The notes below the pieces were generated by a model. It did not search any database and was not told where the DNA came from. It saw nothing but the letters and a program-made list of their open reading frames with translations. Positions 32,590 through 45,300 of a stretch of 64,000 bases of DNA are shown one piece after another. Source of the stretch: Erodium maritimum (taxonomy: Eukaryota > Streptophyta > Magnoliopsida > Geraniales > Geraniaceae); assembly GCA_963921825.1 (NCBI GenBank), contig OY997594.1, forward strand, positions 9,863,001 through 9,927,000. The letters are read 5' to 3'. Position numbers and translations under genes: made by a program. Each line of letters opens with the position of its first letter. The first letter of the stretch is position 1.

Positions 32590-34680
32590 AAAATATGTAA
32601 TTTTATTAATTTAGATTATCAACTACAAATGGGTGACATTTAGAAACACGTAGCTATAACAACAAATCATCTCTCAAAAAATTTCTCTCCATCCTCTCTC
32701 TACAAAAATCCTAGATCCGCCGCCCCTCTCGACGGTGGCCTCGTGGCTTCGCCACCGAGGTCACTGACGAGCCCCTCCTCCCTCATGCCCTAGCCTTCCT
32801 TCTCTCTCCTCCTTCGCCCTCCGGTGCTAGCCTTCTCATCTCCATCGCCGTCTGGTCTTAATCTGGCCGTGGGACTTCCTTCCCCGCCTCTCCAAGCTGA
32901 GCTAGATGCAGAACGGGGTCCGGTGGCGTGGATTGGTGGTTGGCTTAGCCTGCTTGGTGTTTCCTTTGTGATGGGTAGCCTGTGCCTTCGGTGGTTCTCA
33001 CCAAAATCGACCGTGGGACGTGTTTTCGAAACGGATCGTTGCGATTGAGGTCTATTCTCGCCGCTGTAGAGGTCGCCTGCTCGCGTTTGGTGGCTCAGTT
33101 TTTGGATCTGCCTTTTTCTGGAGTAGATCTATGATTCTGATCCTCAGCTGGTTTTAGTCCCCACACACCGACCGTTCCATCTCTCTTCCTTCTCGCGCTT
33201 ATGGTATGGAGATTCGGGTTCTGGTTTCCTCCCTTGGGTATTCTCCAGGTGCTGGCCGGAGATGGGCTCTTCTACAGCGTCATGAAGACTGCATGCGCTT
33301 TTTGGTGGAGCTCTGCTGCTACGCGGTGAGGTATCAGATCTTCTCTTCCTTTTTTGGTTCAAGATTTCCCCTTCCTTCTTTTTAGCGCCATCGATTTGGC
33401 TTCAGTTCTTCCCGTCCCTTTCTTTGGATCGGACTCGCCGGTTTGGGTGTTGGCCCCGTCGAGGATTTAGGCTTTTGTGCCTCGTTTGAAGTTAATTGAT
33501 AGAGTAGAATACAAGTTGGGTTCTGATGGTTTCCATCGGATCAGTCTTGTACTGGGATTTGTTTTGTTCCTCTTAAGGTTTCAAAATGTGATTTCTCTGG
33601 GTGTGGTCTTAAAGCAGCTGGGTTTTTGCTTTGGTTATGTTGTGTTTCTTGGCTTTCTCATGTGCTTAATGGTTGCAATACTTGGGTAATTAGACCTTAT
33701 TTTTCAATTGTTCTTCATGGATGTCAAATTCAGGTATTAGACCTCAAATTGTTAGTTTTCTGGTTGTTGTAGTTGTCTGTTGGTTTTCGGTTGTTTTCCC
33801 CTTGTTGGGATGTTGGTTGTTCTTGTTGTGGTTCTTAGTTATGGTTTGGTTGAGGTTCTCTCTGTAGAATGCTCTTTGGTTGTAGCTCCACCCCTGCTCT
33901 TCACTTCAAAGAGCAGATTTTTTAAATATGCTTTGCTGATAAAAAACTACAAGTGAGTGTATTAGGAGAAATTCTTGACCACGAAGAACAAACATAAAAC
34001 ACAAATTGTTCGCTATTCTTTTATCATTATAATCGTCACCGACGGTATCAGATGAAAAGCCATATAGGCCAGCGTTATCTAGGCAGGAAGGAAAGGTTGA
34101 GGGTTGGAAACGGAACTGGAAGTCCTACTGAAGGTAATGCCTAAACGCTACATATGGGGCAAATCGACCAAACTTGAACTGCGTTAGGTATATTGGGAGG
34201 ATATACGTGAAACAGGGTTCCCTCCCTGAAAAAGTCCATGAATTTCTGTTTGCTAGTTTTTGGCCCTTCAAAAACGAAATCAAATACAATAAAAACGAAA
34301 CACTCTATTAGCCAGATCCATAATCTAGAGGGGGTCGAGGGGGTGCGGTGGTGGAGGCCATGGAGATGGACGTTTCGGCGGCTTCAGAGGTGGCGACGAC
34401 TTCAAAGACAGAGAGGGTCGATAAGAAGACGACGGAGATTGCAGAGGCGGATGGAGCGCAGTCACTGGAGGTCGAGGAATTGGCGAGGGAGATCGCCGCC
34501 CGAAGATAAATTCCTTCCCAACCTGATTCGAGAGGAATTAGAAGGTTGAGAAAAACGCCATGACGACAGAGTAGAGGAACCAAAACGACGTCGGAAGGAC
34601 TATGACCAACTAAGCTGGAGTGGCTCACGAGGAAGCGACACCAAAACCCTAAAAAAAACTCTCTGTCATAGGGTTAATAA
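32590..34680 (-). mobile_element. LINE-derived retroposon, minus strand (copy E), split by copy D
   Basis: The 3' tail is at 32590-32635 and continues at 33945-34150. Both parts align with the uninterrupted tail of the minus-strand element at 45310-45400 (TGTAAT..ATT..AT, then CTACAAA, then GAGTGTAT.AGGAGAAATTC). The 5' part up to about 34650 (minus strand) starts AGGGTTTTGG and has short frames (34308-34628) but no RT. Ends are approximate. Confidence 0.6.
32621..33959 (+). mobile_element. LINE-derived retroposon (copy D) inserted in copy E
   Basis: The insert 32636-33944 (1309 bp) ends TGCTTTGCTGATAAAA. It is flanked by AACTACAAATGGGTG (32621-32635) and AACTACAAGTGAGTG (33945-33959), a 15-bp duplication with two differences. 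It has a GC-rich leader (32700-33060) and a T/G-rich tail. Frames are short (32824-33048, 33477-33689) and no ORF1 domain is recognisable. Confidence 0.65.
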
Positions 34681-34852
34681 GTTCTCACATGTTTTTTTTT
34701 ACATTTGTTTGATGTATTAATTGTTCTTTGTACCTACTATTTTAAGTTTGACGTGCTTCAAATTGAAAATCGCGGTTGCATATAAAACCTATCCCCAAAC
34801 TTCACACTCTTATCCATACACACATCTAGTTCTGCTATCAGTTAGGTCTAGC

Positions 34853-35997
34853 ATTCATAGATAATTTGTTTTTTTTAGAAGAACATGTACTATTATTACT
34901 GAAAAAATAATTAGGATGATGAACACATAATTGTGCCCACCGTACAATATAGAAACCAACTACAGAATATAAAGCAATAACAGAAATCTAAAAGTTGCTC
35001 GATGTATAGGGGCGGTTGAAGGGGGAATCTGCGGTAGCATCCAGGCAATCCCTGAATACCGATACAACATACTTCTACCAAATGGCACTGGCCGAGCCAG
35101 TCGAGTGAAAGAGGAATACTGGTGGACCCCCATCTCCCCCGGTGAGTCAGCGTGCGTCGTCCTCCCTTAACTGATAATGTTAGGGTTCCTGAACGCGGGA
35201 TTACTGACACCAGACTGGTAGGAGAGATATATAGACTGCCGATGGTACCCTCGCCATCTATTCGCCAGGAAGGGGTCACAGTCGACCACCCTCTTCCTGG
35301 GCCACCTCGGACTCATTACTGGAGGCGGGGGTGCTTGCACCCCCTCCCCCCCGCCGCTGCTGCGTTTGAGTCTCCCTCTGGTGCATGTGAACCCTCCGAT
35401 TCTCCCATCTGATCTCCCGGGCTCAAATCGCCAACCCAGCTACCACTTAACAAGACCAGGTCCCGACTACCTTTATGCTCTCCAGCGATCCGATCTGAAA
35501 GGGAAACAACTAGGAAACTCTGCCGGCCCGGTGTTTCTCTCGTTCCCCAGTCACACTCAGGCGTTGCTTCGGCGAAGAGAGATGTCACACCGCCCATCAC
35601 TTCCGCCTGCACCCAATTTCCCCCAAAAAATCGAGCCTAAAATCGTCGATTGAGTCCCCAAAATCCACCCGAAAATCAGAGAATTCAATGACAACACCGA
35701 GCACAAAAGGCTTACCCCCATTCCATCTCCCTGATCTGAGACGAGCGAGCACCTCCCGGCCGCACGCAGAACCGTCGCACACGGTTGCTTCCCCGTCGCG
35801 AACTCGCCGAAGCTAGGACCGGCCATTCCATACCATGGTTTGGTATGGTGCACCAACCCCATGAAAACCATGGCCATGGCCACTCCCATGGCCCTCGCAG
35901 AAACCGGCATCGCCGCCCTAGGGCTTTGCGCGCAGAGAGCAGCCATTCTTCCCAATCAAAATTTAACTTATTCTTACTATTCATAGATAATTTGTTT
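34853..35997 (-). mobile_element. ORF2-less retroposon (copy F) with 19-bp TSD, minus strand
   Basis: The element 34872-35978 (1107 bp) is bounded by a perfect 19-bp repeat, ATTCATAGATAATTTGTTT, at 34853-34871 and 35979-35997. The 3' end (minus) is an A run preceded by GTACATGTTCTTCT. Its 3' half (about 34990-35240) is clearly related to that of copy G (50560-50780); both contain GTGCGTCGTCCTCCCTTAA and CCTGAACGCGGGATT on the plus strand. The 5' halves do not match. Frames of up to 132 codons exist but show no domain and no RT. Confidence 0.88.
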
Positions 35998-37681
35998 AAG
36001 ATTGAGCTAAACCTTAGGATATAAGAACGAGACGAGGTTCAAAATTAATCTAGGATTTAAGTTATTGTGAGCACATTATTGGTAAGTAAAGCAGCTGCGT
36101 TATTAGTTAGAGAAGCTTTACTGGACCGGGGCCCGCTACTTATCTATAATGGCCTACATGAATTTAGAAGCATGAAACAGTAGGAGTATGGGCTGATAAA
36201 GAAGCCCAAGCCCATAATATTCAGGTACGTGAAGAAGAAAGAAGAAAAAAAAGCAGACAAAGCATCATGTCGATGGAAGTGACGTAGGGAACAACACAGC
36301 TGAGAAAATGGTAGAGGTAAGCCCAAAGGAGACAGTCTTTATAAGCTTGTCTCAGACAGCAGACAGAAGCAGTACACACACATAACTAAGTCGGTTTTAA
36401 ATATAGCTGAGTAGGTCCATACCCCTAATTATCACTAAACCATCACCTCGTGTTTTATTATTAATTGTTTCCAATACTCTATTACATTCTATAGTACATG
36501 AAACAGCCTCATCGGGAACTTCAATACCATCACCCTCCCAACCCAACACACACATTACATAAAAGATAACCTTTCTTACTTCACTCTTTTGGGAAATTGC
36601 AACTCTTCACTAAGAATGGGGAATTGGTCACACGACATCGTATGGTAAGGATGTTCTTTTACAATTCACATGCCTTGCTTCGGACTCCAAAACCATGTCA
36701 TCGAGAAAGAAAAAAAAAACTCACACGGGTCTAATTAATGCTGCTGCTAATACCTGTCATCGGTATTAACATAATCAACAAAACCAGAGACAAAATCGTA
36801 TCAAGATTCGGGTTATGGTGGCTCGAGATTGAGTCAACCTTCTCCATTGTCACGAGTCCAACCCATCGGGATAATGTTTTGTTTGGTCATCTATATATGT
36901 AAATTAGAGATATAAAGTTGGTATGAGCAAAAAAACCAGACAAGTAATGTAGTTATGGTCCAAAGGAATGATAACATTTAATAATTATGTCATTAACGAT
37001 ACGATCGAAGACTAAAAATATGGCGTACCAATAATTGTTTGTTGTGTAATAACTTTAGTTGATAGATCACTCTCCTTCACCCAACCAAAAACACTGGCCC
37101 TAGATTCTTGAATTTTAGGTTTAATATCACCTTTCGGACATCAAGTGGGAATATGATGAGTTATGGGTCTTATTAAACAAGGAAAAGATGAAAACGACCA
37201 ATGGGATATAAATAGAAAGAACATTTAGCTGCATGGAGGGGTTAGAGACAAGGATCGCTAGTTTATTTATTTAGCTGCTATATATAATTAAATTGCTTTT
37301 AATTTTCAAAATATTAATAAAATTGGTGGATTGGGGTCACGTCTTAATTTGCTATTAGAAATTTGCATAAACAATGATCGATGACCAAAACTCAGCTTTT
37401 TCTCGGATTGTAAATCATGTAAATACGTTTATCTCGTGAAAACTCAGCTTTTCCTCGGATAATGTTTGTATTGTAATGTGCATGCATGTGCAGGTTTGGA
37501 ATGATCGGGTTGAGGTGAAATTATTGGGTCAGGGTCCACCAGAAAAGTGAAATGAGCATATTGCATGGGCCAAGTTGAAGGCCCAGTGGGCCTACATGAT
37601 GATTTCTACAACTGGGACAGTCTTGATTATTATTATTTTTTAAATTGAAAAGAAAATTAGAAACCTTTTGATTGTATCTCA
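35998..37681. other. Intergenic DNA without a recognised feature
   Basis: About 1.7 kb of AT-rich sequence on both strands with no frame over 60 codons of any likeness to a gene and no element ends. Confidence 0.5.
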
Positions 37682-38355
37682 TAAGAGCACTTGGAGCGCG
37701 ATGGTTCACTCCCCCACGATGCATGGAAACAACGGTTGGATGTTGTTGGAAGTTACAGCTCAATCCCATCCACTTATACTTTTATCGGTGAGTATCCCGA
37801 CAATGAGTATATTATACCTCTCGGTGGTGAGCCCTAACTGGATTAGGAATCAACCGATCCGAGCAAGAGATTTTTGCTAACCGAAATATCCCTCCGGGAT
37901 GACCAAGCCGGAGATGGAACGACACGCAGAAATATTGTCTGAGTTGTGGGTTCATGTTGTGAGGTCAAGGCTCATATTCGTATGTTCAAGGACAACTGAT
38001 GCGTGGTTTGGGTTGTATGCTTCAACTTGTATTTTTTTGGGGTTGTATTGTTTAGGAGATGAATAAAAGTTGAAGTTTCTTTTCATTTAGTTCTTTTATT
38101 TTATTATTAATTATTTTTTCAATTAATTTAATTTTTCTTTAGTATTTACTGTATTAATTTTGTATTTAAAAAATTCAACAAAACATCAATTCATCATCCA
38201 ATCAACGTCTAGCCAGCATCTACTCAGAATTGTGAACCCCAAGTATAAATCACGCATCGTGAAAAACAGGCTCTACAATGGATGCAAATTTACTATTGTA
38301 CACAATCAGGAACTACGAACCTCACATATGAACCTCACCTCTGTACATGCTCTAA
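37682..38355. mobile_element. PIF/Harbinger-type MITE with TAA duplication
   Basis: The element 37685-38352 (668 bp) is flanked by TAA at 37682-37684 and 38353-38355. The left end is GAGCACTTGGAGCGC; the right end reverse-complemented is GAGCATGTACAGAGG. Internal sequence AACAAAACATCAATTCATCATCCAATCA is shared with the element at 26612-27519, so both belong to one family. Confidence 0.78.
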
Positions 38356-39795
38356 GACATTTAATATCGATCATTATATTTTTAACAAAATCATATATAA
38401 TCCTCTAGAGAATTCTGTAAAAAAATGACAATTTTAATCATAGACTTATATTCTGTATCATTTAACTTAAATGTAAAATATATTCTTCAGGATAAAATAA
38501 TAGTTTAAATAATTTTGTTTGTGAAAAGAATAAAAAAAACAAGTGTTTTTAAATATCGGTCTCTATACCTCTTTTCCCCTCACGAGTAAAAATAATTTTT
38601 TAGGGTTTCGACTGAAATCGACATATTGTTGTCGTCACTTTCTCGTAGCCGGGTGAGGGTCTCTCCCCCACCTTTCTCCCCATCAACAATTTCCCATACA
38701 CTCTCTTCTTCACCCATTGTCCTCATCGTTGGAGTCAATCCTATGGTGGAACCTCCTTTGTTGTTCCATCTAATGCTTCCCAGGTTGCTCTCAATCCAAG
38801 GAAGGATGAGTGAGGTTTCACTCAACAACGATGAAGAGGATGATGAAGGGATTTTCATGGTACCAGTAGGGGAAGTCCTATCATGGACGATGCCCGTTAC
38901 CGTTTGTCTTAATCGGATCCTCTCCGAGAGGGGATTCATCCCAAGGGAGATGTGTGGTCTCATGACGGCGATGTGGTACATCCGAGTCCTAGTGTGTAAG
39001 AACCGCCCCCGATCGATTCCGGTCGAACCGGCGAATTCTGGCAAAAGTTGACTTTTTGCCGAAAAAGTCAACCGATGAATCCTGGAGTCATTCGGGACCT
39101 TTTCGAGGCCCAAAAAGCTTAGCCGTCGTTACGGTTAGCTTAATTGGGCTATTTCCTTTCAATGGCTGTAATTGTGAAAAAGTCAACCCGGGGTCATTTT
39201 CGGTCAAACCAAAGGTCTTAAGGAATTAATTTAAATAAGCTGAGATATTTTGGGATAGAAGTGGTCCCCATATGGACATGTGTCCATGTTGGCTTGGAGG
39301 AGAAGAAATGAGTCTAAAAAGACTCATTTAACCCTCTTTAGTTGGCTTTGAAGAGATAAGAGCAAGGGGCAATTTAGGGATTTCAAATATAGGTTAAAGG
39401 CATAAAAAATAAAGCATTTCAGCTCATTTGTTCATTGTTGGCCGAAATATAGAGAGAAGAGGGAGAGAAGGAGACACCATTGAAGCTTGAAGAAGAAGAA
39501 AGGGAGAAAGGAGGGAGTTTTGGCTCATTTCTTCACCAAATAGCTTCATTTCTTCTAGATTCTTCATCCCCTTTTCATTCCCAAGGTAAATCTCAAATCC
39601 TTTTTCGTTTTTGTTGATTTTGGTTCATGAGTATTGAGGAAAAATGATGAACTTGGTTGGGTTTTGAGGTTTTGGTGTTGGATGATGATTTATGGAGAGA
39701 AAAAGATGTTAGATGATGGTTTTTAATTGGATTGTTGTGGTTTTGATGAAGACCCATCATGGGTATTGAAGTAGAGGCGTTTTTAGTACTGATTT

Positions 39796-39995
39796 GGAGG
39801 TTTGGGAAGGTCAAAAATGGTGTTTTTGAGGTAGAAATTCGTAGAATCGAAGCTGGAGGAAGAAGAAGGCGGAATAGTGTCAGACCCGTCACGGATCCGT
39901 GACGAGTCTGACACTGTTCCGCCTTCTTCTTCCTCCAGCTTCGATTCTACGAATTTCTACCTCAAAAACATCATTTTTGACCTTCCCAAACCTCC
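39796..39995. repeat. 200-bp near-perfect inverted repeat in solo LTR ii
   Basis: Arms 39796-39885 and 39906-39995 (90 bp each) differ at only two positions. The 20-bp centre CCGTCACGGATCCGTGACGA itself contains the perfect palindrome GTCACGGATCCGTGAC. Transcribed RNA would form a very stable hairpin. Confidence 0.95.
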
Positions 39996-40112
39996 AACCG
40001 TGACTGAACGCGTCACGGCTCCGTGACGGAGGCCGTGACGGCACACGTCACGGTTCCGTGACGTCAAACGTGACGGGGAGTATCACGGCTCCGTGACCCG
40101 AACCGTGATAGA
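39886..40112. repeat. Cluster of CACGG/CCGTG palindromes
   Basis: TCACGGNTCCGTGA-type palindromes recur (GTCACGGATCCGTGAC, GTCACGGCTCCGTGAC, GTCACGGTTCCGTGAC, ATCACGGCTCCGTGAC) with half-sites CCGTGAC between them. CpG-rich. Confidence 0.88.
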
Positions 40113-43100
40113 CCTGAGTTGGGTCTTTTGGGCCCCTTTTGTGGGATTTCGAGTAATTGGGACGATTATCTATAACCGAGTCCTTTTGGGGTTCATTGGG
40201 AATGTTTTCCTCTTTAAACCAATTGTGAATTACTCTTGATTCTAGTATTTAATTGTGATCCTAGACTTTGGACCCGAGCTTGGCGGAGGAGGAGACTTTT
40301 GGACCTCGTGAAGTGACTAAGCGTTCGGAAAACGACCGAGGTAGGGAAAGTAGCGAATACCAGTTTAATTGCGGAAAGTTACTAGTATCCATATAGGTTG
40401 CGATTACTTGATTTAATTGTTAGAATTGCATGTTAGGATGTGAGGAACGAGTGAAATGAGGGATAGCTTACGAACCATGTCGAGCCGTAAGTTTGGGAAT
40501 TGTCGTGCTGTAGAAATGCATGCGGGCCATGTCGAGCCCTTAGGTTGTGTGTATAACTGTGATGACATGATAGATGATTGTAATGCATGATGTGTGGTTC
40601 ATCCGTTGTTAGATTGAGAATCATGTTATGATATGCTCAGTGTAGCGTGTTGTTATGTTTTGGGCAAGTGTGACATGCTTGATATGACGTGAACCAATGG
40701 TTGTGATATGATCGGGTGATTGACAGACCGATGTGATGTGTTGTGGTAAGTTGACCCGGTTGGTATACCGTGGTTGAACTATGTCATTGTGATGCGTGAG
40801 ACCTTCTTGATGCATGTTCCTAGAGGAGTTGTATTCCGGTATACCTACACCGAGGGGGTACGCTGGTGTAGGGTAGTACCTAGGCCGACGATGTGGTCCC
40901 ATGTATGCGCGGTCCCCCGGAGTGTGGTTCCGGTACGATACCTACATCGAGAGGGTATGTCGGTGTAGAGTATCTAGGCCGACGGTTACGTGATCAGTAT
41001 TGCGATTGTGCCCCGACGGATTCCCGGGAAGACATCTAGGCCGATGCTGTGTGGTCCGGTATGATGTATTGTGATTGTGCCCCGATGCGGTTCCGGGAAG
41101 ATATTTAGGCCGATGCTGAGTGCTCTGGTACGATATGATAGAGTCGGGTTGTGTACAGCCAGCGAAGTTCGGGGATTGCGGTACGGGACATGTGTTTATT
41201 TTATTGCATGTTGTATGCTTGATGATTGTATAAGTGACGTGAGCACAATCTGATAGTGGTCGTGTAAGTATGTTGTGAGTGAGGTTATAGTCTTGTGATG
41301 GAGGATTGTGGTTATGAGATTCCGTGTTGTGGTTAGTTGTATGTCGTACTAGTATGCCCTAATTGGACGGTTACTCGTGGTGATGAGCGGATGCTCATAA
41401 CCTTAACTACTTTTCCTACTGAGCGAAAGCTCACCCCTTTACTTTATCGTTCTACAGGTCTTGAGCGGGATTTGGACTAGCGGGATTCTCGGAGCATGGG
41501 AGCTAGCGAGGGTCTTAGGCTAGTATGGTCTAGTGACGTACAATTTTACTATTACTAAACTCTTTTACTATTTGTTTTTACCGAGCTGTTGACCTGTGAT
41601 GTTACTTGGATCTTTTAAATTGTTATTGGAGACTCGTGCTTTATTATTTATTTGTTTAGTTCACGTCTCGAGTCCGGTCAAAACCATATTTGGGGGTGAC
41701 ATAGTGGTACAATCGTTGACAGACCGAATTTTCGGCTTTTTCTTCCCCTCTCGTGAGGCGATGTAGGTAATTCCTAACTAGGAACCATGGACCTTTCATG
41801 TTTCCATTTCATTTTAATTCCCTTGCACACTCGCACGCTTCCAGACGCTCTAATATTCTGTTACATGCATATAAGGGTTAATGCACACAACATCCATTGA
41901 AAGCACATACGTCCTAACTACGGATGACCATATGGGTGACGTTAGGAAATGAAGAAACACTAGGGGATTGACCACACCGACGAGGTTAGAAGGAGCATTT
42001 GTGGCTCGTTATGAAAATCGATGTCATCCGTACAACTACAATACGAGAAGCTTCTAGAGTTTTGTCTGCGTTGTGGATGTGTGGATGGTCGGGCAACACG
42101 AGTTAATGTTGCATATCAATGATATTTGAGGTTGAAGGGGGGGGGGGGGGGGGGGGCTTCGTTACAACCTCTTTGTGAAAGTATGGAAGAGATTGCTGGT
42201 AGAGGGATTTCTATGCACTAATTAGGAGGTGAGGCTGTCAGACCAAGAGATGAGACTTCTTCACTATAGAGCCGAATGGGCCGTCGGTCACTTCGTACGA
42301 GGTTAGGGGGTAGCTTGCGTTTCCAACAAGGAAACAGGAACCTCGATCGACCTACATCTGCTTCTTTTACTACCACCATGGATCCCACCGGGCTTCGAGG
42401 CCATCCTACACCCATCCCTACTAGGCCAACGACCTTATTAGTCAGTAAGACACCGCATCTGTTTGCATCTCGGGTCAATTTCCTGCCTAATACTGTGGTT
42501 CCAATAGGGGACCTCGATGTTCTGAACTAGAGTCGTGGACTAGACGATATGGTATGGTGAGGGAAGATGTGGGCCAATGAGTCACCTGAATCAATATCCT
42601 GCCTAACATAGATAAGGATGTCATCCAAACCCTCCACCCCGCCACCACCAACACGTACCCCCTCTCCCCTCCTCAAGGAGGGTCTTGTAGAGGTGATGAC
42701 GCTCAAGTATAAGAAAATGAGCAAAGGAGCATAACCTGACCTTCTCTCTCCTTCCGGACTACGATGCCTAAAAAAATGTCAAGGATTTGGAAAGGGAGAA
42801 AGCCACATAAGCCCAGACGGTCAAGGCCCTAATAAAGAAACGAGATTTTGACTTCTTGTACCTCGATCTTAGCCAGCTGGTCTAGTAAGAAAAGGGAGAC
42901 TCGGTCTCATCGGCGAGGTCTGCTAAGCAGCCTCGCTGAAGGCCATGGGGTTCGAGCAAGGGGGTCTGGTTGGGGATGGAAGCCCATCATGCCTTACAAT
43001 GAGGCGACTTTTCCCTGATCGTCTTCTTCAGATTGGGGTTCTGTTTGTGCCTAATAGGATTTTTAATTCTTCGTGTCTGGTTAATCGTGCATGCCAATTG

Positions 43101-43270
43101 TATTAATCTATCGTTTCTTATATTGATTAGTAAGATTATGTTTATGTGGCTTAGAGCACCGATACCCCTATATAAGGGGGATTCTAGGCTTTATTTTCGA
43201 TCTTAAGGACTTGTTCCAATAGATTGTATTAGAGTATTCGTTATGAATGAAGTTTAACGTGTCTTTGAAA

Positions 43271-45300
43271 AAAATGGTTTGTTAAAACTAAAACAAAGAT
43301 TAAGTTACCAGTGTTACTTATTTTATAATAGAGATTCTTGGAGGGACTCACGGGCATGTCCTTATTACTCAACACGAGAGGTTTTGGTGCAAGCAATTAG
43401 TATATTCCGAAACAATAAGTAAAGTATATTGTTTTTATTTCCATGTCCGGTTCCAATAGCAGCAAAGCAATGGCCTTCTCAACTGTGTGTGAGAGAGAGA
43501 GGTAGGGGTGATGAAGAAAGAACAAAGAAGATAAGAATTTGGTTTGGTTTGGAATAGTCCAAGTTAGCAGGATGCAATAAAACCTCATACCCTCTCTGAG
43601 TGAAGGTTACAGATGTGCACGTGTGTGGTGACCCCTCGGAGCTAACATGGTCACATGCATTGCCACTTGTTCTTGTTTCAAATTATGGCCCTTCATGCCC
43701 TACCATTTCTCCCCCTTTCCTCTTCCTCCATTTTTAAAGTTCCTTCCTTTTCATCATTAGCCACATAAATTTGGAAAGCTTCATGCCCAAGAACTTCTTT
43801 CATCCCTACTTCCGTATCCTTTTTCTCGTCTTAAGATATGCGTTCCAAATACTTGGAATTCAGCTTCGAAATAAATTTATTAAAGACTGATTTATTTATA
43901 TCGATAATCAGAGACGTGGAGAAAATATATGTTTGTATGAAGATTAGTAAAATGGAAAAATGAGTTTGTGGAATATTATAGGAGCTAGGCATAGGGAGTT
44001 AGGAGGAGGAATTCATTTGATGGTGGGTAAGGTTGATGAGAGGTAAGCAAAAGAGAGGTTACTTTGAGGGATATGAGAATCAATCATTTATTTGATATTT
44101 TAGGTATGCGAGTGGGACTAATGATGTGATCATCACTCCTAAACTTCCCACCTTCTATTATTATTCCCTTTGGTATTTTCGTAATTAGTATGGAAACAAT
44201 TATTGATATCTCGCTTTATGCAACTTTAGCAATACCCTGCTTAAGGAATTCATAATCATGTACGGATGGTTCACAATATATGTGTAAGTTAGAATCCATT
44301 ATCCTGTTAAGCTCCAACATGACGTGTGCATATGAGCAAAACATGGAGAAAAGATAGCAGAGGAATTTAAGACAAACACATTCATTAGCACTCATCTTCT
44401 CTTTGCCATTGTTATATAATTTGGACCTTTAATTAATACATGTGTTTGATTTTGTTAATTCTTGTTACGTCTCTTCATTAGCATGGCCACCCCAATGGTA
44501 AATGTGATCATAAACATGTACTCGTCCACTAAAAAGTATAAACAGATCAAGATAATTTTTGTAAAAGATGTATATGTCTTTTGGAGATTGTTGTTGTCAA
44601 TCCTTACGGACATTTGCTTTGTTGATAAAAAAAAATCCGTACGGACAAAATAGATAAATAATTATATTTCCCCTCAACAATTTTAAAGAGTTTTAACTTT
44701 ATAGAACACATTAATGTTTATTCTTCTTAACCTTTAACCTTCACCTCTCGATCAAAATCCTTGTTTCCTCACTTGAATGTATTGTGCATGTAATGTAATG
44801 GTTGAATAGTTTCACTGAATTTGTTAGTGTTTATTCTTCTAAGATGCATAGTTTTGTTTATTGGATGTGGATATCCTCTTGGTGGTTGGGTTTAACTTTC
44901 AGGGAAGGAGTAGCATATCAAGGACCAGATTGTTATTTGAAAATAGACATAAATATACGATGTTTAATAGAGAAATAGATGGGTTTTGATTTTCTTTCCA
45001 GATGTAATGTCGATTCAATATTGTATTCGAGTTGGCTCTCATTCTCGCCGTTACTAAATTTGTATATATGAAAAAATCTTACTTAACAAAATTAAGGGTT
45101 TGTGTTGTAAATAATGGTGGCCCAATATTTCATTACCTTGGAAGGGCCAGTGTAGATTATGCCTACATAAAGCCTTACCCTCTTTTGTATTTGGGGATTA
45201 GAAGATCAAGAAACAGGAGAAATACACTTAAGTAGTAATGAATAGAGAAAGCCATATTTCCCACACAATTTCCCTTTTCCTTTTTTTATATCATTTTTTG
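43271..45300. other. Intergenic DNA without a recognised gene
   Basis: AT-rich; short frames on both strands have no domains. The only identifiable item is the minimal LINE 3'-end insertion at 44601-44647. Confidence 0.45.
44601..44647 (+). mobile_element. Minimal 23-bp LINE 3'-end insertion
   Basis: TTTGCTTTGTTGATAAAAAAAAA (44613-44635; key part TGCTTTGTTGATAAA) is flanked by TCCTTACGGACA (44601-44612) and TCCGTACGGACA (44636-44647). The insert matches the last bases of longer elements here, such as TGCTTTGCTGATAAAA at 33929-33944. It looks like a retroposition event aborted after about 14 bases of template plus the A tail. Confidence 0.72.

Larger units (their letters stand above)
38990..41706 (+). 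mobile_element. Solo LTR ii, same family as LTRs i and iii
   Basis: The LTR is 38995-41701 (2707 bp), flanked by TAGTG at 38990-38994 and 41702-41706. It begins TGTAAGAACCGCCC and ends TTGGGGGTGACA. It contains GAGGTAGGGAAAGTAGCGAA (40337) and GAGCGAAAGCTCACCCC (41421), both shared with LTR iii, and ends after TCACGTCTCGAGTCCGGTCA, as do its relatives. A 200-bp near-perfect hairpin and a CACGG palindrome cluster sit in the middle. No internal retrotransposon sequence is attached. Confidence 0.92.
38600..43270 (+). mobile_element. Retroposon with DUF4283/CCHC-type ORF remnants (copy N), split by a solo LTR
   Basis: Upstream of the LTR the frame 38626-38994 encodes an acidic stretch then GRMSEVSLNNDEEDDEGIF and VCLNRILSERGFIPREMCGL, which resembles the start of plant retroelement DUF4283 proteins. 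Downstream of the LTR, about 42045-42110, YEKLLEFCLRCGCVDG is a decayed version of the YEKLPxFCxxCGxxGH zinc-knuckle region. The element ends with an A run at about 43270. It is degenerate, with a 20-bp G run at 42137-42156. No ORF2. Ends are approximate and no target duplication was found. Confidence 0.6.
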
